Assembly: GCA_963797765.1 (NCBI GenBank)
Contig: CAWCQU010000003.1
Span: forward strand, 2,046,001-2,110,000
Length of the DNA stretch: 64,000 nt
Reading direction: 5' to 3'
Source: JBGPTK01 sp963797765
Lineage (GTDB): Bacteria; Acidobacteriota; Terriglobia; Acidiferrales; UBA7541
Positions 48,428-57,776 of this stretch are shown one piece after another. The position numbers and the translations under genes were made by a program. Every line of letters starts with the position of its first letter. The stretch's first letter is position 1. Under the pieces are notes generated by a model that worked only from the letters and a program-made list of their open reading frames with translations, did no database searches and was not told the origin of the DNA.

Positions 48428-49036
48428 TTCACGCCTCGCCACGTAGATTTCCCTAAAGCCCAAATTCGTGTGCAACTCAAATCATCAGATTTGCATTTGA
48501 AACAAAATTCCTATTTTGGGAAGAGCAACTCTGAGTTCCCGATCCTCCCACGCACACCGGAACACCTGTAAGATGTGCAATCGACGCGGCTAGAATCTGA
48601 ACCATGGGTCACACCCCCTTCCCAAGGCATTCCCGCCTAACCAAATACTTCAATTTCCCAGAACGGAGAAACGGACAGCAAATAGTAGGTTCCAAGTCCT
48701 ACTAATTACAACGTGGAACAAAGTATACGTTCCAAAATGACAACCCCTCCCAATCTGCAGAAATATGCACATAAGGTTATATTTTTTTACGTTATCGCTC
48801 TCCCGTTGCATATTTCGTCCGTCTTTTTGGTTTGCTTACTCTTGTAAGCGAGATCCCTCCGGTCCCTGTTTGCGCAGGAACGAATCAGCGGATCCGACAT
48901 CTTCAAGCGCTCTTAACAAGCGCTCCCTGGGTCATGTCGGATTGGGTGGCAGAGCTCAATTCTCCACGTCTTTGCCCGTCCGGAATTGCAGCACACGAAA
49001 GTTGCGCGATTCCGCACGTCGTGGAAGAATGCCGCC
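48428..49036. other. divergent intergenic region ahead of the peptide cassette
   Basis: Region between the minus-strand cassette and the plus-strand M20 peptidase gene. It holds two close inverted repeats (described separately at 48683-48734). No gene was recognised. Confidence 0.45.
48683..48734. promoter_or_regulatory. paired inverted repeats upstream of the peptide cassette
   Basis: TAGTAGG (48683-48689) pairs with CCTACTA (48698-48704), and TGGAAC (48714-48719) pairs with GTTCCA (48729-48734). GTTCCA also occurs at 48689-48694. The half-site GTTCCA/TGGAAC therefore appears three times in 46 bases, about 260-300 bases from the cassette start. It may be an operator; which of the divergent genes it controls is open. 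Confidence 0.4.
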
Positions 49037-50449
49037 ATGCTGACTATGCGAATGTTCCGGTTTCTGCCCCTTCTTCTGCTCCCGTTTTTCTATCAATCGG
49101 TCGTCAACGGACAGACCACTCGGCCGGAAGCCGAGAAAAATCTCGCTCGCGACATCTACAAGCAGTTCGTCGAAATTCAATCCGGGTTTACAACCGGCGC
49201 TACCACTCCGGTTGCCGAAGCGGCTGCGGCCCGCCTGAAAGCCGCGGGATTTCCTGACTCCGATATTTTCGTCGGCGGAGCGAACCCCAGAAAAGCAAAC
49301 ATCGTGGTTCGCTATCACGGCACGGGCGCCCGCAAACCGATTCTGCTTCTCGCCCATATCGATGTGGTCGAAGCCAAGCGCGAGGATTGGAGCACCGACC
49401 CGTTCCAATTCATCGAAAAGGATGGCTACTTTTATGGCCGCGGTACCGGCGATGACAAAGCCCAGGCCGCTGTCTGGATCGCGAACTTGATCCAATATAA
49501 GAAGGAAGGCTTCAAGCCCGACCGCGACATCATCGTCGCTCTCACTGCCGATGAAGAAGGCGGCGGCCCTTTTAACGGCGTCGATTGGCTGCTCAAGAAT
49601 CATCGCGATTTGATCGATGCCGACTTGTGCCTGAACGAGGGCGGCTGGGGCGAATCCGTCGATGGCAAAAGAATCTCCAACGACCTGCAAGTCAGCGAAA
49701 AATACGTGATCAACTTCCGCTTCGAGGTGCGCAACAAAGGCGGCCACAGTTCCATGCCCGTGCCGGACAACGCGATTTATCATCTCGCCGCCGCTCTCGA
49801 TCGCCTTTCCAAATTCGGCTTCCCGCTGAAAACCAATGAAGTGACGGTCGCTTATTTCCAGCAAATGTCGAAAATCGAAACGGGCCCGGTGAAAAGTGAT
49901 CTCGCCGAGGTTGCTAAAGCTTCGCAGGAGGCCATGCAGCGCGTTGCGGCCGCATCTCCGGCGTGGAATTCCACTTTGCGCACCACCTGTGTGGCCACGC
50001 AGTTGGAGGGCGGGCACGCCATCAACGCTTTGCCGCAACTCGCGGCGGCTACCGTCAACTGCCGTGTATTGCCGGAAGATTCCGTCGAGTACGTTCAGAG
50101 CACATTACAAAAAGTGGTGGCAGACGACCAGGTGAGCATTAAGATTTTTGGCGAGGTGAACAAAGCCCCGGCATCGGCTATGCGCCCGGACGTTTTGACC
50201 GCCGTAACCAAAGCCACCAACGATCTTTGGCCCGGTGTTGTCACCTTGCCCTATATGGTGGTGGGTGCCACAGACGGGAGGTATCTGCGCTCGGTTGGAA
50301 TTCCCACTTATGGAATTCAGGGATTTTTCTTCGATCGCAACGACATCCGCTTTCATGGACGCGATGAACGAATGGGCGTCCAATCCTTCTATGAAGGCCA
50401 GGCATTCCTGTACGAACTGGTGAAACTCCTATCGGCGCCGGGCAATTAG
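49037..50449 (+). CDS. exported M20-family metallopeptidase
   Basis: The protein starts at MLTMRMFRF and has a signal peptide (FLPLLLLPFFYQSVVNGQ). The M20 zinc ligands are visible: LLLAHIDVVEA (His-Asp), YGRGTGDDKAQ (bridging Asp), LTADEEGGGPFNG (catalytic Glu pair), LNEGGWGE and a C-terminal His in IRFHGRDERM. The dimerisation domain (FEVRNKGGHSSMPVPDNAIYHL) lies in between. The length is about 470 residues. It probably hydrolyses dipeptides or acylated amino acids in the periplasm. It is divergent from the peptide cassette and not coupled to it. Confidence 0.9.
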   Translation: MLTMRMFRFLPLLLLPFFYQSVVNGQTTRPEAEKNLARDIYKQFVEIQSGFTTGATTPVAEAAAARLKAAGFPDSDIFVGGANPRKANIVVRYHGTGARKPILLLAHIDVVEAKREDWSTDPFQFIEKDGYFYGRGTGDDKAQAAVWIANLIQYKKEGFKPDRDIIVALTADEEGGGPFNGVDWLLKNHRDLIDADLCLNEGGWGESVDGKRISNDLQVSEKYVINFRFEVRNKGGHSSMPVPDNAIYHLAAALDRLSKFGFPLKTNEVTVAYFQQMSKIETGPVKSDLAEVAKASQEAMQRVAAASPAWNSTLRTTCVATQLEGGHAINALPQLAAATVNCRVLPEDSVEYVQSTLQKVVADDQVSIKIFGEVNKAPASAMRPDVLTAVTKATNDLWPGVVTLPYMVVGATDGRYLRSVGIPTYGIQGFFFDRNDIRFHGRDERMGVQSFYEGQAFLYELVKLLSAPGN

Positions 50450-52342
50450 CCGCGCGGCATTTTGCTCGTCACTCGGAGCACGGTTGTTCCACGTCCACTC
50501 GACGCTGCCCGAGGATAATTGCTTGTTCGTCAGCAGGAGCTTTCCCCCGCTTTCCATCACGAAGAAAAGATTCGCGTGGCCGGTCAGACTTTCGAATCGC
50601 GGAATTGAGGGCCGTTCCGCCACCAAATAGTATCGTTCCGGCGAATTCCACAACTGGAGAAAGCGCGAATCATCGATAAATACTTGCGCCGCTCCCGGCG
50701 CGTTGGAACCGTATTCAAGATTGTTCACGCGTCCGTTTAGAATCGACGCTGTCCGGTTCGAATAAAAGATGACCGACGAGAAGGTGTAGTACTGATCTCC
50801 CAAAATCAACTGACCTTCGGGGGATCGCAGCAATTTCTCCGCCAATGGCCGCGACGATAGGTAGGGATCGAAAGTAACCATCGCCAGGCGGGCTGCATGC
50901 AAAAAGAGAACCATCATCAGCGCGATGGCGATAAATGCGCGCTTCCCCGCAAGGCGCAATGTGCCCACGGCTCCTACCAGGAACGCAAACGCCGCCAGGA
51001 ATAACGGGGCCCGCAGATAAGCGAACGAATGCAGCGTCAAATCCTGCATGTGGCCAAGCGCCAGCGTATATGCTTCAGGATGCTGCGACAAAGCGTTCGA
51101 AATGTCGCCCGGATTTGGAATCCCTCTCACCAAAATCAAAATCGCGACTGCGACCATGGTGGCGGCGATCGTCAGCGCCGAAAGCGCTCGAGTTCCCCAT
51201 GCAACCCATTTATCATCGCTGCTCATTGCCGATCCCAGCAGCAACGCCAGCGCCGGATAACAAGGCATCGAATAATATTCCTGCGTCGTTGAAAACGTAA
51301 AAAACAGCAGCAGGAAGCCGATCCAACAAAGCGCCAGCAGCCTCATCCTTCCCGCCCGATCCACCGGTTTGTAGGATAATCGCGCGGCCGCCGGAAGATA
51401 AACGCTCCAGGGAAACAGCCATAACAGGTTCAGTAGCCAGAAATAAACTCGAGGAACGGTGTTGTAATCGCGTGGGTACCGCAGATTCAGAAAACGAAGA
51501 AGCTGTTCGTTGATGAAATAAAACCACAAAAATCCGTGGTATTCACCAGGCCCGCTGTGCAGCGTGAACACGAAGCTGGGAGGATTACGGAGCGTCGCCA
51601 GTACGTGCCATGGCGCGGCAATCAATATAATAATGATGATGCCGCTGAATGGATGCAGCCGACGCCATGTCCTCGCCCTAAAGAGCTGGCGCGTGGCCAG
51701 TAAATAAAGCATCGCCGCTCCGGCCGGCAACACGATGGCGATCAGGCTCTTGAGCAATAGCCCAGTCCCTAAACTCGCTGCCAATACGCACGCCCACAGT
51801 CGCGGGTGCGGCTCGTCCTCTTGGAGCGCCCGCAACAGCGACCACATGGCCAATGCGCCCATCAAAGTCAGCATCACATCCGGAATCAATATTCGAGTGA
51901 ATAGAAATAATCCAACACAGGTCGCCAGGCATAACCCCGAGTAGAATCCCGCCAGCCGTCCGAACGCCCAGATTCCGATTCGCATCGTCAGCCAGCAAAG
52001 CGCAATCGCCGCCAGCGCGATGGGGATGCGCGCGGCCCAATCGTGCACGCCAAATATTTTGTACGACTCGGCCATCATCCAGTAAACCAGCGGGGCTTTT
52101 TCCAGGTAGGCGATTCCGTCCAGACGCGCGGTAACCCAATCGCCCGAATCGAGCATGTTGCGTGCGATCTGGGCCTGCACTGCATCTACATCGTCCATCA
52201 ACGAAGGAGGAGAAATTATGCAACCGAGGTAAATGATTGCGGCTGAAAGGAGGACGATTACGAGGATGCCATTGCGATTCTTTCCGTCTCCGGGCTCACT
52301 TCCAGGGCTGGAACGCTCTGAATATTCCATCGTTTCATCCAT
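50429..52342 (-). CDS. GT39-type (PMT/ArnT-like) membrane glycosyltransferase
   Basis: About 637 residues with an N-terminal hydrophobic segment (GILVIVLLSAAIIYLGCII), the first-loop motif SLMDDVDAVQAQIARNML with the Asp pair that PMT and ArnT enzymes use, YLEKAPLVYWMMAESYKIF, and about ten more membrane segments. The C-terminal 200 residues are periplasmic. Such enzymes move a sugar from a polyprenyl phosphate to a protein or lipid. The start (ATG at 52342 or 52330) lies inside the end of the asparagine synthase gene, so the two are coupled. The 3' end overlaps the convergent M20 gene by 21 bases. Confidence 0.85.
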   Translation of the reverse strand: MDETMEYSERSSPGSEPGDGKNRNGILVIVLLSAAIIYLGCIISPPSLMDDVDAVQAQIARNMLDSGDWVTARLDGIAYLEKAPLVYWMMAESYKIFGVHDWAARIPIALAAIALCWLTMRIGIWAFGRLAGFYSGLCLATCVGLFLFTRILIPDVMLTLMGALAMWSLLRALQEDEPHPRLWACVLAASLGTGLLLKSLIAIVLPAGAAMLYLLATRQLFRARTWRRLHPFSGIIIIILIAAPWHVLATLRNPPSFVFTLHSGPGEYHGFLWFYFINEQLLRFLNLRYPRDYNTVPRVYFWLLNLLWLFPWSVYLPAAARLSYKPVDRAGRMRLLALCWIGFLLLFFTFSTTQEYYSMPCYPALALLLGSAMSSDDKWVAWGTRALSALTIAATMVAVAILILVRGIPNPGDISNALSQHPEAYTLALGHMQDLTLHSFAYLRAPLFLAAFAFLVGAVGTLRLAGKRAFIAIALMMVLFLHAARLAMVTFDPYLSSRPLAEKLLRSPEGQLILGDQYYTFSSVIFYSNRTASILNGRVNNLEYGSNAPGAAQVFIDDSRFLQLWNSPERYYLVAERPSIPRFESLTGHANLFFVMESGGKLLLTNKQLSSGSVEWTWNNRAPSDEQNAARLIARRR

Positions 52343-54183
52343 AGAAACAGAATCATCAGGCTCCACAAGTGATATCCCAGGTTTGCGCGCCGGTCCATGT
52401 GCCGGCGAATCAAGCTTTCGATTCCGCTGGCGCGGAAAAGCCCCGTTTCGCGCACCGCTTTCTCCGACAGTGTATCGCGAAGCAGGGATCGTAGCGGACC
52501 TCGCAGCCACTGGTGAGTGGGAATATCCAGCCCGATCTTTTTTCTTCCAATGATGGAAGACGGCAACTTGTCCCGCATCAACTCCCTCAACAAGTACTTC
52601 TGGCAAAACCCGCGAATCTTGAAGCGCTCCGGCAGCGACGCGGCAAATTCCACGATGCGATGGTCCAGGAAGGGCGGACGAACTTCCAGCGAATGGGCCA
52701 TGCTCATCCTGTCCACTTTCGTCAAGATGTCGTCTGGGAGAAAATAAGTTTGGTCGAACCAGAGAGACGGAGTCAAATGTCCGGCCGCCCGGCTCTCGCG
52801 CGGCATCCCGTAAAGCAGCCGTTGCAGCGGCGAGGGATCGGCAGCGAAAAATACCGACTCCTTTTCTTCCTCCGAAAAAGCTCCATTCCAGAAGACATGG
52901 GCATCTTGCGCGGGAAGTTTACATCCCTCGAGAAAACGCTTCGCCTTGTATTCGAAGCTGATCTTTTCATCGGAAACGGGCCAATGCCGCAGCATTCTCG
53001 AGCTGAGCCCGCGGGCAATGGAAGGAATCCGGCGCACCGGACGCGCGAAACGGTCCGCTCGATAGGTCAGATAGCCCCCGAACAGTTCGTCGGCGCCTTC
53101 GCCGCTCAAAGCAACCGTCACTTTCTGCCGGCACATCTTTGAAAGAAACCACACCGGAAGCGCGCCCGCATCCGCGCAGGGCTCATCGGAAAAACTCGCG
53201 AACTGTTCGATTGCGTCTTGCAGATCCACTTCCGGATTCAAATCGAAATCGGTGTGGTCCGTCCCGTATCGTTCGGCAATCTCGTGAATGTAGGATGTCT
53301 CGTCGAAGCTGCGCCCACGAAAACAAATCGAGAATGTCTTCAGCCGCTCGGAACTTGCTTTGGCCGCGTAGTGCAGAATCGTCGATGAATCCAGGCCGCC
53401 GCTGAGCCAGATCCCCAGAGGCACGTCGGAAATCACATGTTCGCGGATCGATTGCGTCAGCAGCGAATCAAATTCTTCCTTGGCGGATTCAAGTGTCCAC
53501 TTTGCTTGCGGCTGGAACGAAAGCTGCCAATAAGATTCGGAATGCACTCTTCCATTGCGCCATTCCAGCCAGTTTCCGGGTGGAAGCTTTTCGATTCCCT
53601 GCACCAGCGTGGCGGGTCCTGGCACATAACTCAGCGACAAGAAGCAATTCAAGGCGTCCAGATCCAGTTGGCGCTCCACTTCTGGATGAATGAAAATATT
53701 TTTCAGTTCGGAGCCGAAGAAAATATTTTCTCCGCGGCGGTGCAAGTAGAGAGGTTTGATTCCCATGCGGTCTCGCGCCAGAATCAGGCGCTTCTCTGAT
53801 TCTGTCCACAGCGCGATGGCAAACATTCCCCGCAATTTTGAAAAACAATCTTTGTCCCACTCGAGAAAAGCTCGGAGAACCACTTCGGTGTCGCTGGTGG
53901 TGTGGAAGCGGTGGCCCAATTCTTCCAATTCCGCGCGGAGTTCGGAGTGATTGTAGACTTCGCCGTTATACACCAGCACCGTATCGCGGTCATCGCTGAA
54001 AAAGGGCTGATCGCCTGATTTCAGGTCGATAATTTTCAAACGCGCGGCGCCCAAGCTGACTGTTCCCGATTCATATCCGGCTCTTTGATCGGGGCCGCGA
54101 TGCGAGATGGAAAGCAGGGCTTTTCGCAATAACTCCGGATTGCCGGCCTTATGCCGATGCGTAAAACCGACGATGCCACACAC
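52258..54183 (-). CDS. asnB: asparagine synthase (glutamine-hydrolysing)
   Basis: The 641-residue enzyme begins with Met-Cys2 (MCGIVGF), the N-terminal glutamine amidotransferase nucleophile. HRGPDQRAGY, RDRMGIKPLY and the synthetase P-loop LSGGLDSSTILHYA, ALSGEGADELFGGY and LTKVDRMSMAHSLEVRPPFLDH are complete. The length and ending fit AsnB enzymes of the kind often found in sugar- or glycan-related clusters, where they amidate uronic acids or amino groups. It lies upstream of and overlaps a GT39 gene, so a role in cell-surface glycan synthesis is possible besides asparagine synthesis. Confidence 0.9.
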   Translation of the reverse strand: MCGIVGFTHRHKAGNPELLRKALLSISHRGPDQRAGYESGTVSLGAARLKIIDLKSGDQPFFSDDRDTVLVYNGEVYNHSELRAELEELGHRFHTTSDTEVVLRAFLEWDKDCFSKLRGMFAIALWTESEKRLILARDRMGIKPLYLHRRGENIFFGSELKNIFIHPEVERQLDLDALNCFLSLSYVPGPATLVQGIEKLPPGNWLEWRNGRVHSESYWQLSFQPQAKWTLESAKEEFDSLLTQSIREHVISDVPLGIWLSGGLDSSTILHYAAKASSERLKTFSICFRGRSFDETSYIHEIAERYGTDHTDFDLNPEVDLQDAIEQFASFSDEPCADAGALPVWFLSKMCRQKVTVALSGEGADELFGGYLTYRADRFARPVRRIPSIARGLSSRMLRHWPVSDEKISFEYKAKRFLEGCKLPAQDAHVFWNGAFSEEEKESVFFAADPSPLQRLLYGMPRESRAAGHLTPSLWFDQTYFLPDDILTKVDRMSMAHSLEVRPPFLDHRIVEFAASLPERFKIRGFCQKYLLRELMRDKLPSSIIGRKKIGLDIPTHQWLRGPLRSLLRDTLSEKAVRETGLFRASGIESLIRRHMDRRANLGYHLWSLMILFLWMKRWNIQSVPALEVSPETERIAMASS

Positions 54184-54356
54184 GTCGTAATCCTCAGTTC
54201 CAAACAGCTGGGGCTCGCCAGATTTTTGTGCAGGATCGTGCCGACCTATCCGATGGCGGCCATCATCGGGGTCAGCAGGCTGATCGCGGTCAGCTCAGTT
54301 ATAGCTTGGGTTTGTTTGCGCTTCGCTAGTTTGTAGAGGATTGGGTCGTGGTATTG

Positions 54357-54372
54357 TCCCTCATATGAGGGA
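54357..54372. promoter_or_regulatory. perfect 16-bp palindrome upstream of asnB
   Basis: TCCCTCATATGAGGGA is its own reverse complement, about 175 bases upstream of the asnB start. A second, imperfect dyad CGAGCT / AGCTCG follows at 54397-54415. It could be an operator; no regulator is adjacent. Confidence 0.4.
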
Positions 54373-54573
54373 GTTAAGAGGTACGACCCTTTCCATCGAG
54401 CTCCGAACAAGCTCGCTTGGCGGGTATAATAGCATCGTGTGAAAGCCTGTCAATCAATTATGCAAAATAAATGTAACCTTTTCCCATCCGAATACGTCGT
54501 CGTAGTTCCCCGATTTTCACGCCTTCCCGGATTGTCTGACTCCCGGCGACAGACGGCCCGATTCAGATCAAAA

Positions 54574-55131
54574 CTAAGCTGTCTTGGTGACCACCCGGCG
54601 CGCGGCCAGCGAAAGCATCAATCGCGTGATTCCGCTGAAAAGGATGCTGCATCCCACCAGCGTTCCGATCACCCATTCGGTGCTCGACGGCCACGTCATC
54701 CACACCATTACGCCCAAAATCAACGTCACAATTGCATTGAAAAGAAACCATCCCGATCCCGCCATGGCGCGATGCCCGAAGAAAAGCATCAACTCCATCA
54801 CACCTTCAATCAGCAAATAAAACGCCAGCGCCAGCGTCAGCGTCGCCAGGCCGCGCGCGGGATGTTCCAACAGATATACTCCAGCGCACGCGTAAAGAAT
54901 TCCCAGAAGCACTTTCCAAACAACACTTCCCGCGCCTCTTGTGGACCACGCAAAAATGAAATGCGCAACCGCGGCGAATAGCAGCATCCATCCCACAAAA
55001 ATATTGACGGCAATTCCCGCTTCCAGCGGCATTGCAATCGCCAGAAGTCCGGCAAGAATCATCAAAACGCCGATCGCGATGGACCATCCTGTCATCTTGT
55101 TAGCTACCACGGCTACCCCAGGTGCACTCAT
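54574..55131 (-). CDS. HdeD-family membrane protein
   Basis: The 185-residue protein has about six short hydrophobic segments arranged as three pairs (AIGVLMILAGLLAIAMPLEAG, IFVGWMLLFAAVAHFIFAW, LLGILYACAGVYLLEHPARGL), the repeated-hairpin layout of HdeD, with the family's HPARGLATLTLALAFYLLIEG block. Escherichia coli HdeD is linked to acid resistance; elsewhere the role is open. GGGAGG precedes the ATG. It is 40 bases downstream of the OmpA-type gene end on the same strand. Confidence 0.8.
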   Translation of the reverse strand: MSAPGVAVVANKMTGWSIAIGVLMILAGLLAIAMPLEAGIAVNIFVGWMLLFAAVAHFIFAWSTRGAGSVVWKVLLGILYACAGVYLLEHPARGLATLTLALAFYLLIEGVMELMLFFGHRAMAGSGWFLFNAIVTLILGVMVWMTWPSSTEWVIGTLVGCSILFSGITRLMLSLAARRVVTKTA

Positions 55132-55174
55132 GCGTCACCTCCCAAGAAAATTCCGCTCACGCGGGGCCTGAGCC

Positions 55175-56776
55175 TTATTGATTCCCGATCTTCGTGCCAA
55201 TCACCTCACCCGACACGATGATTTCCACCCGCCGGTTTTGCTGACGCCCCGCTGCGGTGGAATTGTCCGCGACGGGATTATTTTGCCCCAATCCAGTGGC
55301 CGTCAGCGAATCGGCGCTCAGTCCCTGAGTAATCAGGAAGTCGCGAACCGCGCCAGCGCGTTTCTCCGAAAGGGTCTGGTTGAACGCTTCGCTGCCGGTG
55401 GAATCCGTGTGGCCTTCGATATCGAGGTGCAGCGAAGGATAATTCGAGACAACGCCCGCGAGTCTGGCCAAGGCCACCAGGGCCGGCGGCCGAAGATTCG
55501 ACTTCGCCGTATCGAACAGAACGTCGCCCATATTCACGACCAAGCCGCGGGGCGAATCACGCGTTGGCAATACCTTATTGAATTGCGCCAGAAGTTTCGC
55601 GCGCAGTTCCTGTTTCTCCTTCTCGGCCTGGGCCGCGGCTTCCTGCTGCCGTTGCGCATCGGCCAGCGCAGCCGTCCGCGCTTGCTCCGCTGCTGCTTGA
55701 GCTTTTTCCGCCTCGGTTCGAGCTTGCGCGTCGGCTGCCGCAGCGCGTTCGGCTGCCGCCCTTTGTTGTTCCGCTATGGCTTTCTGTTTTTCCGCCGCCG
55801 CCTGCTGCATCTCGGCTTGGGCCTTCTGCTGTTCCGCTTGGGCGCGCTGACGTGCTTCCGCTTCCTGGGCGGCTTTTGCCGCCGCGGTTTGCTCGGCTTC
55901 GGAGCGTTGTTGATTGGCGATGCGTTCATCTTCCTGGCGCTTCACCGCGATGGTTCGCGAATCCTCAGCCGCCTGCACGGCCGCTCGCGCCGTGGTGATC
56001 ACCGGATTCTTTTGCTTGCGCTTCTGGTAGTCCTCCGCGCTGGCCAAAGCCTGCTGTGCCTTCGCAAACGATTCGGGCGCGTACTGCGCCGCCCCCTGCA
56101 ATTGCGCGATACGAACGGCGTTGCGAGCCTGCAAAAGATCCAGTGGAACATTCGAATCACCCGCAAGAGGCGTCAAGTTCATGCTGGCGTACTTTCCACG
56201 CTGCAACAATTCGAAATTTGCCTGCACCGGAGCCACACCGCCCTTGGTATCCGGACGAACATCGTTGGCCAGGATCACATCTTCACTAGGAAAGGAAACG
56301 GCGAAGTAAGGCTCAGCCGTGACGATCATCCCGAAAGTCTGCAGCCGCGTGGTCACCATCAATTTGCTCTTCGTGCCATCCAGGCGAAGCTGTCCCAGAT
56401 TGTTCGACCGGCCTTCCGGCGTAATTGCCCACAGCACGTAAACCAGATAGGCAGGCCCAAACGTGTTGGGGTCCACCAAGCCTTGAAACTTGGCATCAAT
56501 CGTCAGCACGCCGCCCTTCGACTCTACCTTGGCCTCTCCATCGGCGCGTGGGAGCAGTGCCGTGCCTACGAAATCAATTTTGGTGGAACCACCACGCGAG
56601 AGGTAATTCACCGTGGGGACAGATCGCGAAACGCTTATGTTAATGATATTCCCCGACTGCGTCCCCTGCGGTTGCTGAGCGCTCTGCGGTTGCTGCGCAC
56701 CTTGCTGCGCCGCAGCCGGTAGCGAGGACACCGCCAGCAGGAAAAAAATACCAAAAACGGTAGCAAAAATTTTCAT
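55175..56776 (-). CDS. OmpA-family protein with long alanine/glutamine-rich coiled coil
   Basis: A signal peptide (ATVFGIFFLLAVSSLPAAAQ) is followed by a beta-rich domain (residues about 40-200), then DLLQARNAVRIAQLQGAAQYAPESFA (DUF4398-like helical start, in part), a long Ala/Glu/Gln coiled coil of the QAEAEARQRAQAEQQKA kind (about residues 225-390), and an OmpA C-terminal domain: GDVLFDTAKSNLRPPALVAL, HTDSTGSEAFNQTLSEKRA and AAGRQQNRRVEIIVSG. The OmpA domain binds peptidoglycan, so the coiled coil probably spans the periplasm. Because of the coiled coil, the opposite strand also has a long spurious frame. Role: envelope integrity, inferred. Confidence 0.88.
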   Translation of the reverse strand: MKIFATVFGIFFLLAVSSLPAAAQQGAQQPQSAQQPQGTQSGNIINISVSRSVPTVNYLSRGGSTKIDFVGTALLPRADGEAKVESKGGVLTIDAKFQGLVDPNTFGPAYLVYVLWAITPEGRSNNLGQLRLDGTKSKLMVTTRLQTFGMIVTAEPYFAVSFPSEDVILANDVRPDTKGGVAPVQANFELLQRGKYASMNLTPLAGDSNVPLDLLQARNAVRIAQLQGAAQYAPESFAKAQQALASAEDYQKRKQKNPVITTARAAVQAAEDSRTIAVKRQEDERIANQQRSEAEQTAAAKAAQEAEARQRAQAEQQKAQAEMQQAAAEKQKAIAEQQRAAAERAAAADAQARTEAEKAQAAAEQARTAALADAQRQQEAAAQAEKEKQELRAKLLAQFNKVLPTRDSPRGLVVNMGDVLFDTAKSNLRPPALVALARLAGVVSNYPSLHLDIEGHTDSTGSEAFNQTLSEKRAGAVRDFLITQGLSADSLTATGLGQNNPVADNSTAAGRQQNRRVEIIVSGEVIGTKIGNQ

Positions 56777-57224
56777 CGCCGAATCTCCTGTTTCTCGTTT
56801 CCAGGGTGATTGAGGCAGTCGCCGGACGGCTCAAGCGCCCCTATCTATCCGCAATATTTGCGAAGAGGGCTGATGCTACACACCGCCTGCTATCCCCGTC
56901 AATGCGCAAATAAGAGAGGAGTCTTGGGGGCCCTCTAAAGTAGACGATAGAGTAGCCACCGGAAGTTTGTATCTCGCTGTTTCCACAGCCTTTGGCGCCT
57001 TTGAAAGCGATCGCTCGATGCTGGCGTTAGCCGCGCGATTAACCGCACCTGGCGCTCGCCTTCAGGCGGAAATCTGTTCTGAGTGTATAGGTCGTGATTA
57101 AGTACTAACTCGAGTGGTACCAATGGAACGGATTCGGACCCACCCTCCGTACCGCTCAAATCGGTACCTTCTTCGCATTGGCCGGTGCGAATGGCAGCCG
57201 TACTCTGTTGCCAGAGAGGAGACC
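56777..57224. other. intergenic, no feature recognised
   Basis: The stretch between the OmpA-type gene and the Cys-rich gene is divergent. A 74-residue minus-strand frame at 56935-57159 has no ribosome binding site or recognisable motif and I did not call it. Confidence 0.35.
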
Positions 57225-57461
57225 ATGATCAACCTAGCCCACGAAAACAAAATCCTGGCCAACATCGAGGAATTGAACTATTGCTTCGAATGCAGTAAGG
57301 ATTTATTCCCGATGGGCGGCCTGTTCAATTCGTGCCCTGATTGCGAACGAAGCTATTGCGCCACCTGTGCCCGCTGCGCATGCTTCGCCACGGCTGAAGC
57401 AGCCACCAAAACCGCTTCCACTGCCCAGCGCCTACTGGAAGGCGGCGCCGAGCGCATCTAA
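57225..57461 (+). CDS. small cysteine-rich zinc-binding protein
   Basis: Starting at MINLAHENK, behind GAGGAGA, the 78-residue protein has CFECSKDLFPMGGLFNSCPDC, ERSYCATCARCACFATA: eight Cys in CxxC-like pairs, as in treble-clef or double zinc fingers. The C-terminal half is a short Ala-rich helix (TKTASTAQRLLEGGAERI). It is probably cytosolic. I do not recognise a named family. It is isolated; the nearest gene downstream starts about 315 bases away. Confidence 0.65.
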   Translation: MINLAHENKILANIEELNYCFECSKDLFPMGGLFNSCPDCERSYCATCARCACFATAEAATKTASTAQRLLEGGAERI

Positions 57462-57776
57462 ATCGGCCCGAAAACACCAGCCAAATTCCAAACAATTAAA
57501 GCCAAAGTCTTTGCGCCCGCAAACCTTCGGCCCTTCCGCCTGTTTCATCAGGAGTGCGAACATCCGGGTCGGCCTTTTATTGTGTTTGTGTCGCGGACAA
57601 CTGGGGTATATGTTGTGGGGTGATCGGCAGAGGATTTATGGACTTCTGCTCCCGGGTGAGACGCTCATGAAGACGCCGATTTCCGGCGCAGGAGAAGTAC
57701 AGAATTTAGGCTGGCCTGACCCGGCTCTCCTCCCCATGGATTTGGGTTTTTTGCCGCGGTTCCCCGGGACTGCGCG
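57462..57776. other. intergenic, nothing recognised
   Basis: The stretch ahead of the transglutaminase-like gene has no clear promoter, repeat or reading frame with a motif. Confidence 0.3.

Noticed and set aside
52258..54183. asnB as the lasso cyclase of the peptide cassette
   Set aside because: It has the full N-terminal glutaminase with Cys2 and the normal AsnB length; lasso cyclases usually lack a working glutaminase. It is also separated by a divergent gene.
54425..54430. TATAAT box on the plus strand
   Set aside because: No good -35 box at the right distance and no plus-strand gene follows.
55178..56722. 514-residue plus-strand frame opposite the OmpA-type gene
   Set aside because: It is the mirror of the Ala/Gln coiled coil on the minus strand; it has no domain and no ribosome binding site.
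56935..57159. 74-residue minus-strand frame near the OmpA-type gene
   Set aside because: No ribosome binding site, no motif; low confidence of coding.
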